A stretch of 64,000 nt of DNA, from contig NC_059346.1 of assembly GCF_019703515.2 (NCBI RefSeq), positions 53,454,001 through 53,518,000 of the forward strand, written 5' to 3'. The stretch's first letter is position 1. Each line of letters begins with the position of its first letter. This DNA comes from Myxocyprinus asiaticus (lineage: Eukaryota > Chordata > Actinopteri > Cypriniformes > Catostomidae). Made by a program: the position numbers and the translations under genes. Shown here in pieces: positions 36,272-45,700 of the stretch. The notes beneath the pieces were generated by a model that worked only from the letters and a program-made list of their open reading frames with translations, ran no database searches and had not been told where the DNA came from.

Positions 36272-36630
36272 CGAACAATTCATTTCTGTGGAAGGGAGAG
36301 ACAGTTGATTGCTGTATCCATTGCCACTGAGAGAGGTCAGGGATGTGAAAGGTGGAGTGGAGTCACACATGTCATTAGAGATACTGTGGATGGAGGTGGG
36401 TGCACTGGGCTCTGGGCTGGGAGAGTCCCCTCGGTGGTGCAATATCATCTCGCTGAAGCATTGTGCCTCATTGGAGGGGTGGTGTGCTGCATGATGCCCT
36501 AAAGGGGTTCCTGCTGGGCCAGAGGAGAGTATGAATCCCAGGTCACCAGGAGTCTGGGCATGGGAGGATGGTGGACCCTGAGAGAAATAGTTGTAGTCAG
36601 ATCCCGGGCCATAGTAGTCACCTTGATAGT
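36254..36630 (-). pseudogene. duplicated lhx1a last exon with an altered C-terminus
   Basis: This is the copy of lhx1a exon 5 (41846-42216) carried by the duplication. The splice acceptor (CTTACAG|ACTATC, first base 36630) and the whole frame are intact, including [17 protein letters not shown]. The final residues differ: after STEMN the frame runs into DIRS sequence and reads CSMFECF before a stop, where the real exon has EGTVW. It has no other lhx1a exons near it and no promoter. It could act as an alternative terminal exon if the lhx1a transcript reads past the normal end, but nothing in the sequence proves that. Confidence 0.85.
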
Positions 36631-36789
36631 CTGTAAGAAAGTTGAGAGTGAGGTGAGCACACTGTTTAAAGACCCTATGAAATCAAAGTGAGAGTTGTAT
36701 GGGTTTTATTCAACCCCTGCGTTACAAACGGCATAAACGATGCCTTCGCAGGGCACTTCGAAGGGAGAACAATCACGATAGCCATGCTG
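36278..36789. repeat. 512-bp duplicate of lhx1a exon 5/intron 4
   Basis: Aligned without gaps to 41864-42375 in the same orientation, with a constant offset of 5586. I see a single mismatch (C at 36759, T at 42345). Six filler bases (36272-36277) precede it. At the right edge CTG is common to the lhx1a fragment and the DIRS repeat. Confidence 0.95.
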
Positions 36790-36906
36790 GCGAGTGCCGC
36801 ATTATATCATACAATGAACAAACCAAATTGCCCTCATTCCCGTTATGTGGACGTGTGGCGAACCCTTATGGGTATTTCAGATTGGGTGCTAAAAACACTC
36901 AAACAT
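36787..36906 (+). repeat. 120-bp DIRS segment, right copy of a direct repeat
   Basis: Right partner of 36152-36271. From here the DIRS RT reading continues (YTIQFACRPPRFNGVL). Confidence 0.95.
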
Positions 36907-37504
36907 GGGTATACGATCCAATTTGCATGCCGCCCACCCCGTTTCAATGGCGTTCTGTCTTCCACGGTTTCGTCCGAAGACGCACCAATGTTACGAGCCG
37001 AAATATTGCGATAGAGGTTGTTCCAAATTGTCAAACCCAAAAGGGTTTTACAGCCGCTATTTTCTTGTCCCAAAGAAAGACGGCAGGCTTCAGCCAATCC
37101 TAGATCTGAGACATTTGAATCGCACAATTGCAAAGCGCCAATTCAAAATGATTACTCAGAAAAGGATCTTATCGCACTTCTGCCCACACAATTGGTTTGC
37201 GTCGATAGATTTGAAAGATGTGTACTTTCATGTCCAAATTGTACAACATCACAGGATGTTTTTGAGATTTGCGTTCGAGGGAACGGCGTATCAATTCAAA
37301 GTCCTGCCCTTCGGGCTGTCTCTGGTTCCTCGCACGTTCACAAAGTGCATCGATGCGGTTCTCGCCCCTCTGAAACTGAGCGGCATGCTCATTTTGAATT
37401 ACCTCAATGATTGGCTGTTACTGGCCCAATCAGAGGATCTGTTATGCCAGCACAGAGACTTACTGCTTCAGCATCTAAACAGCTTGGGCCTCAATGTCAA
37501 CTAG
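36787..37504 (+). pseudogene. DIRS reverse transcriptase, broken
   Basis: The first frame gives [33 protein letters not shown] and then a stop (37012-37014). Another frame picks up GFYSRYFLVPKKDGRLQPIL, then WFASIDLKDVYFHVQI and LPFGLSLVPRTFTKC, typical RT fingers and palm motifs. The catalytic box reads YLND where the family has YLDD, so one active-site aspartate is replaced. The frame stops at 37504 and the sequence then jumps to RNase H, so the thumb region is missing. Confidence 0.85.
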
Positions 37505-37577
37505 GCAAACAGCAAGCTCTCCCCCAGCCTTGGACAACTCCTGCTTTTAACCAGCGAGGCAGATTGTCAAGCAGAAG

Positions 37578-38315
37578 GTGGTGACTACGGATGCTTCTAA
37601 CACAAGTTGGGGGACAGTGTGCGATGGACGCCTGGCCTCAGGCACCTGGACAGGTGCGAGGAGGGCGTGGCACATCAACCGCCTAGAGCTATCGGCTGTA
37701 TTCCTAGCCTTGAAGGCTTTTCAGTCAGAAATAGCGAACTATCCTGTTATGATTTGCTCAGACAACATGACAGTGGTGGCGTATATAAACCGCCAAAGCG
37801 GAATTCATTCACCGCCATTGATGAGATTGATGCGTCACCTCCTCCTGTGGAGCGAGCATCATCTCCTTTCCCTGAGAGTGACATATGTCGCAGGCCATCT
37901 GATTTATGGTGCGGACCTATTATCACGCCAAGGGGTGATACCGGGCGAATGGAGACTTCATCCTCAAACTGTCCTGAGGATTTGGGAAATATTCTGCAAA
38001 GCAGAAATCGATCTATTTGCCCACTGTCCCCTCTGGTATTCGAAGTCCCAAGCACCGCTAGGAGCAGATGCAATGGTCCATAAATGGCCGGCAAAATGCA
38101 AATATTCCCCCGGTGTGCCTAATTCACTCTGTCATATGCAAAGTCCGAAAGGACAAGGAAACGATTCTACTGGTTGCGCAAAAATGGCCCAATCATCCAT
38201 GGTTTCTGGAAATGATAGAGATGTTCTACAGCTCGCTATGAGAAATACCGCAGGCGCCAAGGCACAATCTGGCATCCCCAGCCCATGCTGTGGAACCTGC
38301 ATGTGTGGCCTCTGA
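37578..38315 (+). pseudogene. DIRS RNase H region
   Basis: The frame reads TTDASNTSWGTVCDGR, NRLELSAVFLALKAF and ICSDNMTVVAYINRQSG, which carry the D-E-D pattern of RNase H, then YVAGHLIYGADLLSR. After about 38100 the frame decays. The upstream link to the RT is lost. Confidence 0.8.
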
Positions 38316-39223
38316 ACGGAGCGTGCTAAACACGCCAGAACTGACGCATTCAGTCATGAACACCATTTTACAGGCCAGAGCACCATTCACGAGACGCCTC
38401 TACACGCTAAAATGGAATGTGTTCACTGATTGGTGTCTTTCACATAGCAAAGACCCAGTAAACTGCCCCATACATGAACTTCTCATATTTCTTCAAGAGC
38501 GATTAGATGCAGGACTCACTAAGTCAATGCTCAAAGTTTATATGGTGACTATATCTGTGCCACTATAGGCGAGCATCATTTAATAAATAAAGCTCCTTAG
38601 AGGGGCAAGACGATTAAATCCACCACGGCCAGCTACAGTTCTGACTTGGGACCTCACTTTGGTCCTAAAAGTGCTCGCAGGGCCCCCCATCGATCCTTTG
38701 GACTCTGTTGATTTGCGCATGCTTTCCATTAAGACCGCATTACTGCTGGCTCTGGCCTTAGTAAAACGGGTCGGTGACTTTCATGCACTATCAATTGACA
38801 ATTCATGTCTGGAGTTTGGCCCCAGTCTTTCAAAAGCCACTGTCAAACCCAGAAAAGACTATGTGCCTAAGGTTCACCCATGCCCTTCAACACGCATACG
38901 TTGAGCGCACCCGCCAGTTCGGACTGTCTGATCAGCTCTTTGTGTGCTATGGAGGACGCACGAAAGGAATGTCCCTCTGCAAGCAAAGACTTTCTCACTG
39001 GATCGTTGATGCAATTGCCCTGGCTTACGAGTCGCAGGGTAAGATCTGCGCAACTGGTGTTAAAGCACACTCAATTAGAGGCATGGCCTCTTCATGGGCA
39101 TGGATGAACAGTGAGTCTTTACAAGACATTTGTTTTGCAGCAGGATGGTCTTCGCAAAACACATTTGCAAGGTTTTACAACCTAGACGTAACGTCTCTTT
39201 CTTCACAAGTCCTTTCTGTTTAG
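38290..39223 (+). pseudogene. DIRS tyrosine recombinase, frameshifted
   Basis: The N-terminal SAM-like part reads TRRLYTLKWNVFTDWC (38290-38568). The middle KTALLLALALVKRVGDFHAL (38659-38904) holds the first catalytic-arginine region. A third frame (38774-39223) carries the C-terminal half: VKAHSIRGMASSWAWM (H-x-x-R-like box) and CFAAGWSSQNTFARFYNLDV, with the final Tyr in ARFYN. Three frames are needed, so it is inactive. Confidence 0.82.
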
Positions 39224-39473
39224 AGCGCTTGCTATTTCATTTGCCAAACATATACTTATGCCCCTCCCCTTAAGTACGGGCTCCCCATCATTTTACACAA
39301 CCGCTGCATCAGGCCATTGTAATTTACCATAAAGTCACAAGCACTTTCATTATAAATAAACTCCCTTCCCGACTGGGTTCGTGAGGGGGTTAATTCATAC
39401 TATATGACTATGGTTCATATATTCATTCTGAGTGCTCCCCTCCTGGCCCAACATATGGGTCACTCACTTGCAG

Positions 39474-39655
39474 CCAGGGCTGGATTGGTAATCTGGCATA
39501 CTGGGCATTTTCCTGGTGGGCCGACACACTTTGGGGCCGATCCGGGGCGGACTGGCCATCGGGAGAACCGGGAATACGCTGAAATGAGCCGCCACGTTAT
39601 GCAGAACGGGCCACCAAATGGCGCCGCGATATACCAAAGGGGGCAGTGATATGCA
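39474..39655. repeat. GC-rich dispersed repeat segment in the DIRS tail
   Basis: A compositionally distinct block (GGCTGGATTGGTAATCTGGC; GGGCGGACTGGCCATCGGG) between AT-richer DIRS sequences. It is probably a nested insertion, but I could not see its target duplication. Confidence 0.4.
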
Positions 39656-39826
39656 GCTGTCCACCCCTGCTTGCGGCATACTCATGTCAGTCACTGTCCT
39701 GTGGGACTGCAGCATCATGTTTCCTCCCTGGAAGGTTATGTTGTGTAGTGCGCCTTGATGGGATTCTGTTCCCCATATGCGTTATTACGTCAAGTGTCAA
39801 GTGTACTGAGTCATAAGAGAACGTCT

Positions 39827-40174
39827 TGGTTACGTATGTAACCTTGGTTCCCTAGGACGAAGGGAATGAGACATTGCGAACACTGGCCGCACTACAAGAC
39901 TCAGAGTTCTTCTGAGGTGCGAGCAATGCGCTCCTTATCCCTCCGTCAGAAAATTCTGAGGAATGGTGTTTGTGCACCCGCTTTTATAGCCAACAGCTTG
40001 GCGCCTAAAAGGGCAGGGCTCAAACACCATAGCCAATATTAGAATATTGGCGTTATTGTAGAGAGGTTTCAACTAGGTCCTGTGGAAGAACAATTCCCCA
40101 TATGTGTTAGCATGCAATGTCTTGTTCCCTTTGTCTCAGGGAACCGAGGTTACGTACGTAACCGAGACGTTTTT
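39827..40174. repeat. 46-bp inverted repeat at the DIRS right end
   Basis: AACGTCTTGGTTACGTATG at 39827 and its inverse (CGTACGTAACCGAGACGTT) ending at 40174, separated by about 256 bp. Each arm has its own palindromic TTACGTACGTAA-type core. It marks the right terminal region of the element. Confidence 0.75.
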
Positions 40175-40189
40175 TGTTCCTGTTTAGTG

Positions 40190-41845
40190 TTTTGGGAGAA
40201 AATAAATCAAAAAGTCTTTTAAAAAGCCCTGTTGTACCCTACATGAAATAAGTGTCTGCACTGAAGTTGCTGTAGGCTAATGTTAAATTGTATTAAATTA
40301 ACATTTTATATTGCATTTATTTATGTAATTTACAACACATATATTTAATTTCTAAAGCCTACATTTCTAATTTATTTTTTATTAAATTACCTGTCTGGTT
40401 GTTTTATAGCTGTATGGCTATGAAAAACAAACATTGAGCAGTACTAGACAAAGTTGTTGAAAGAACAACTTGTTAAAGTTAGTGAGAGAGAGTGATGTTG
40501 TGAAGTTAATTACTTACTGTCAGCACACTATTAGTGCATTTTTTTATTTGAAATAAAAAAATGATTTTGTACGATTTTAGTATTGTTCGTTAACAAATTA
40601 TATAAATATAAATATAAAAAGTCAACTTGTGGGTCTGCAAAGTTGTTATTTTATATATTGCCATATTGACGTCAAAAACGTTGTCATTGCTAGGCAGAAT
40701 ATGTGCATTAGATACCGTCGCCTATATCTTCGCTATTCCGTTATAATTCACCATAACATCTGACCAGTGATTATAAGAATATATTAAGAAAGCATTCTCT
40801 TTATAACTACATGTACAATCCATAAAAATTTACATTTTACATGTTATTTTTAAAACTTCACAAAGGCCCCGATAGGATAAAAGGGTGATTTTATTTTGTT
40901 TATTTGTTAAATGAAACATTAAAAAATTAAACATTGAACAATTGCACATTTTAGGATATTTAATTAACCCAGATATTATCAGATTAATAATCAAAATATA
41001 TGACCTGCCTCTTCAAATTAGTAAATTTCACCCAGTACTGCAGTGCTGTTAAAAAAAGGACAATTTTTTCTGTTTGTGCTTCATTTGTCAACATGTATTT
41101 ATGGTTTTGTTTAGTGTATTCTTTGTGCAAACACAATATCATACAAACTAGAACAGTGAATCACAACTCAAATATAAATTGAATTAATACAAAAGTTTGG
41201 TTACTTGCTTGAAAAAAAAAGTTTATCCTTCAGTATCAAGAGTTTTTTTTTTAAAGTCACTGCTGATATTTAACCCCCTAAAGAAAATATATACGTAAAC
41301 AACAGCTCTCTGTCCACTGACCATATGAAATTATTTTAAGAAGGTAGACTTTGTCTTATAATTCAAGTCATACAAATAAAGGGTTTGTCCCAACATGTTT
41401 GTGTCCCTTTTAAAGGCAAACGCTCAGAATTGGTGGAACACACAACAGAAATGTAACAACATGTTTAAGCAGAGAAAGATTTTGGTGCGAGGTGATTTCA
41501 AGTGTCATTATGGCAACGCTTTGAAAGGCAAAGAGGTTTGAGGAGTCAGGTTATGAAACACATAAACAGACACACCAGGTGTAAATATAAACATTCTGTT
41601 TTTCTTATACTGTTGTTGTCATTAGCACTGCTATAAGGTCTATAGACATTTGACAATCCACTTTCAAATACACAAATTCTGCTTAGAATAGAGAAATACA
41701 TTAAATAAATAAATAGGTAAACAAATCAACAAATAAATAGATAAATTACATTGATAAATTAACTAAATAGAAATATTGTTGCTATAAAAATCACACATAT
41801 ATTTCCACATGTTTGTATCCTGAATTAGTCTGGCTTCTGCCGTAG
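40190..41845 (-). other. lhx1a 3' flank and probable 3' UTR
   Basis: No ORF of note. The AT-rich sequence directly left of the stop codon would contain the lhx1a 3' UTR; I did not fix a poly(A) site. A short piece at 40190-40260 (GTTGTACCCTACATGAA) also occurs at 44168, so it is a repeat fragment. Confidence 0.4.
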
Positions 41846-42216
41846 CTACCAAACCGTCCCTTCATTCATTTCTGTGGAAGGGAGAGACAGTTGATTGCTG
41901 TATCCATTGCCACTGAGAGAGGTCAGGGATGTGAAAGGTGGAGTGGAGTCACACATGTCATTAGAGATACTGTGGATGGAGGTGGGTGCACTGGGCTCTG
42001 GGCTGGGAGAGTCCCCTCGGTGGTGCAATATCATCTCGCTGAAGCATTGTGCCTCATTGGAGGGGTGGTGTGCTGCATGATGCCCTAAAGGGGTTCCTGC
42101 TGGGCCAGAGGAGAGTATGAATCCCAGGTCACCAGGAGTCTGGGCATGGGAGGATGGTGGACCCTGAGAGAAATAGTTGTAGTCAGATCCCGGGCCATAG
42201 TAGTCACCTTGATAGT
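41846..42216 (-). CDS. lhx1a: lhx1a exon 5 (C-terminus and stop)
   Basis: Encodes about residues 281-402: [18 protein letters not shown] to MNEGTVW, then TAG at 41846-41848. Most of this exon, without the last five codons, is copied at 36254-36630. Acceptor CTTACAG|AC. Confidence 0.95.
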
Positions 42217-42702
42217 CTGTAAGAAAGTTGAGAGTGAGGTGAGCACACTGTTTAAAGACCCTATGAAATCAAAGTGAGAGTTGTATGGGTTTTATTCAAC
42301 CCCTGCGTTACAAACGGCATAAACGATGCCTTCGCAGGGCACTTTGAAGGGAGAACAATCACGATAGCCATGCTGTAAGGTCGTTCCAAACAGAATTCCC
42401 AATAAAAATGACTTAAAGTTTATTTTCCAAAGTTCTCACTATGGATTGTAAAGTCTTCAAAGGGAATATGGTTTAGGGATGATCACTTCTGAATGAAACT
42501 TACCCCATGTCTGTTAGCTTTAAGGTCATTACTATATATGCTAGTGTACGCCTTAATGTTGACAAAATTTGATATTTAAAATTCAGCTGATAAGATTCTA
42601 TTGATTTAATTGTGAAAAATCATTATACACTGTAAAAATAAAAAGAAAGTGGATAAATACAGTTGTTTCTCTAAAGAGCTGATCTGACACTTAAAATGAA
42701 AA

Positions 42703-42745
<43 letters not shown>

Positions 42746-45700
42746 CAGCTAGTAAATTTAACAGACCATATCTTCAAGTAAAGGCTATTCACAATTCTTG
42801 GTGGCTTTAATTAGAAGAGTAAAGGTTTAATCACTTATTAAGTAAAGCTTACATTGCAATACTCTGTTTTAAGTAAATTGTACTCTTTTTTTTTTTTTTT
42901 TTTGTGGATATTTTACTCAAGCAATGTCGCACTGAATTAAGCCACGCTTTAAAAACCGTACTAGCATATAAACGCGTTTTTAACATACTTAGTCATGTAC
43001 CACATAACACACGGAAGCCTTAAACAGTGAAGCTTAATGCATGCTATTTTGTCTATTAAACAACATATCCTTGCTTTAATGGCAATAGAAACAATATGCA
43101 GAGCTGTGCACACACACCTGAACACTTGGTGCACAAAACATGATTACGGTAACAATCAACAGATAATTTTTTTTGATCATGAACGGGTAATTTAACAAAA
43201 AACGTAACAAAAAAAAAACAACAACAAAAATGGTGTAAATCAACTTGCAATTAGTGCAACCATGCAAGCTCATTAATTATTCTTGACAGGTGCATGCTGG
43301 AAACACCAGCTTTGAAAAGTTAAATGTACTCAAATTGTACACAAAGGTTTTCTTCTTTAGGATTGAAACATGATGATGCATTATAAAGATAACAATTATA
43401 AATTAAGTTTTACAATTTACTTAATATTTTCAAGTTCACACTAAAACTAACTTATTCAATGTAGATAGTACTCAATATTTTCTGCTATATTAACTTCACC
43501 ACAAAATCATTTTTTTTCAGTGGTATAGTTAATTGAATATAAAAGCCTTTTTGACTTCAAATGAAACCAGTTTATTTAGATTATCACATTAATACAAATT
43601 AAAAAAACAATTTGACAATATACAGGTACAACTGGGCTAAAAGCACACCTTAAGAAAAAGGTGCTTTTTTTCTTTATGAATATAAAAAAATAAAAATAAA
43701 AACATTTTTACTGAATATTGATGGAGCAACATAATTTGTGTGAGACAAAAAATAACGGAAGGTTGTTTTGAATAAAACTGAATGAATCAAATGAATCTCC
43801 ATTGTGATTAGATCAATCAATGTTCACCCCAATTAAGAAAAACAATGTGTTTTATGGAAGCCTGCAACAAGGGGTGGGGCTTTTTACCCCAAATTTTATC
43901 CTTTCACTTATTGCACAGTTATTAAAAGACTTTTGATTTAATCACCTCGAACAAAAGCAAAAATTACAATTAAATGTTCTCAAAATAAATGGAATAATTT
44001 CAGAGATTTGCATTAGCTACCTAAATTTGCATTTTAAAAGCTATTAAATGCTAGAAAATAAATCACCTTTAGTCACTGCATGCGATGACCTCATGGATCA
44101 GGAAGTGTTTTGTAGAAAATAAAATCAAAAGTGCCTTTTACCCCACAGGGGGGCCTTTAGCCCTATGTTGTACCCTACATGAAGTAGGCCTGTCATGATT
44201 CACTGCCGTTTTCCCCAGACTACATTCCCCATAATTCGCTGCCCTCATCACTGCCAGCTGTTCCCAATTGTTCTCACCTGTTTTTCATTACCTCATTAAT
44301 CCCTGAGTATATAATGCCCTGATGTCTGTTCAATCTTTGTCAGTTGTTGTGTTTTCTCCAGTTCATGTTCTGATTGCTAGCTTGTTTGTAACATTTGTTT
44401 TGTTCCCCAGTCTTGCCCTGTTCCAGTGTTTACCCTGTTTTTGTATTAGATTTAATTTTATTACATTTAGCTGCATCTAGATCCCGCTCTCGTGACTTCC
44501 TTCATTCGTGACAGCACAGCTGACCATACAAAATGGATCTATCAGCTTACTTCATTCAATTGAGCCAGGCGGATTTACCCATCAAGGAATACTCCCAACT
44601 TTTCTGCACCGTTGCCAGCTACACAGGATTTGCTGATTCCCACCTGAAATCCATTTATCGGATCAGACTCGCAGCTCACCAGTGGAGGGAATTGCCAGAG
44701 ACAGGAGACTACACTTGGGAGGAATATGTGAAGTTAACTTTAGAAATTCTCGCTTCAGAGGATCCTCCTCTCCCTACCCTGATCCCGGCTTCCAAGCCTT
44801 CCATGCCCCGAGTCTGTTCCACGGCATGTCACGGCCATGCCCCGAGTCTGCTCCACGGCATGTCACGGCCATGCCCCGAGTCTGCTCCACAGCATGTCAT
44901 AGCCAGTTCTCCCACGACTCCTTGCCCCACGCCTGCCCCGGCCACCGAGCCCATGCCTGCCACGGCCACCAAGCTTGAAGCCTCGTCCGTCCCAGAGCCA
45001 GCGTTGCCAGCCTCGTCCGTCCCGAGTCAGTGTACACGGCCGCCCAGAAGCGGAGGAGGAGAAGGGCTTCTGCTATCGAGTCTCTGCCCGTGTTCACGAC
45101 CATGGAGGTCGTTCCCAAGTCTCTGCCCATGCTAATGACCACGGAGGTCATTTTACAGTCATCCACGACTCTTAGCCTTGAGCCCCCCATGGCTCTGCCT
45201 TCCACGGCTCCAGTCCCAAGTCCGCGGCCACCTCCCAGGCCTCCTGGCCGTCCGCCTGATCTGCTCTGATCTCCTTGGCCTCCGGCTCCATCTTGGCCCT
45301 GCCTCCCTTACCAGCCTTCCTTGGGTGTCAGGAGCCGCCCATTGGGGAGTTTCTGTCATGATTCACTGTTGTTTTGCCTTGTGTTTAGCCTCTGTCTTCC
45401 CTGGACTACATTCCCCATAATTCACTGCCAGCTGTTCCCAATTGTTCTCACCTGTTTTTCATTACCTCATTAATCCCTGTGTATATAATGCCCTGATGTC
45501 TGTTCAGTCTTTGTCAGTTGTTGTGTTTTCTCCAGTTCATGTTCCGATTGCTAGCTTGTTTGTTTTGTTCCCCAGTCTTGCCCTGTTTTTGTATTAGATT
45601 TAATTTTATTACATTTAGCTGCATCTAGATCCCGCTCTCGTGACTTCCTTAATTCGTGACGAGGCTTACCTGCATTTCTTTTTGACAAAACATTTTTAAT

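Larger units (their letters stand above)
34360..40180 (+). mobile_element. DIRS-type tyrosine-recombinase retrotransposon, decayed
   Basis: The order is gag-like ORF1 (34389-35880), reverse transcriptase (about 36790-37504), RNase H (37578-38100), tyrosine recombinase (38290-39223), which is the DIRS order. Near the right end a 46-bp inverted repeat pairs 39827-39872 with 40129-40174 (CGGTTACGTACGTAACC core). Frameshifts, stops, a YLND change in the RT and an internal deletion make it inactive. It is interrupted by the lhx1a exon copy at 36278-36789 and by a possible further insertion near 39474-39655. The outer ends are approximate. Confidence 0.85.
44191..45661 (+). mobile_element. gag-only LTR retrotransposon (lhx1a intron 4)
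   Basis: Two direct LTRs (44191-44513 and 45354-45661) start TGTCATGATTCACTG and end CTTCCTT(C)AATTCGTGAC. Flanks AGGCC (44186-44190) and AGGCT (45662-45666) are a near-identical 5-bp target duplication if the last LTR base mutated from A to G. A purine-rich GGGGAG stretch precedes the right LTR. Between the LTRs there is only the gag-like ORF at 44533-45135; protease, RT, RNase H and integrase are absent. The element is 1.47 kb and depends on another element for movement. It is in the opposite orientation to lhx1a. Confidence 0.85.

Noticed and set aside
36254..36502. A second LIM-homeobox gene
   Set aside because: Only the last exon is present, 99.8% identical to lhx1a exon 5 and embedded in a transposon; LIM domains and homeobox are missing.
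36905..39223. Active integrase/RT system
   Set aside because: Frameshifts, a changed catalytic Asp and missing regions show a dead DIRS copy.
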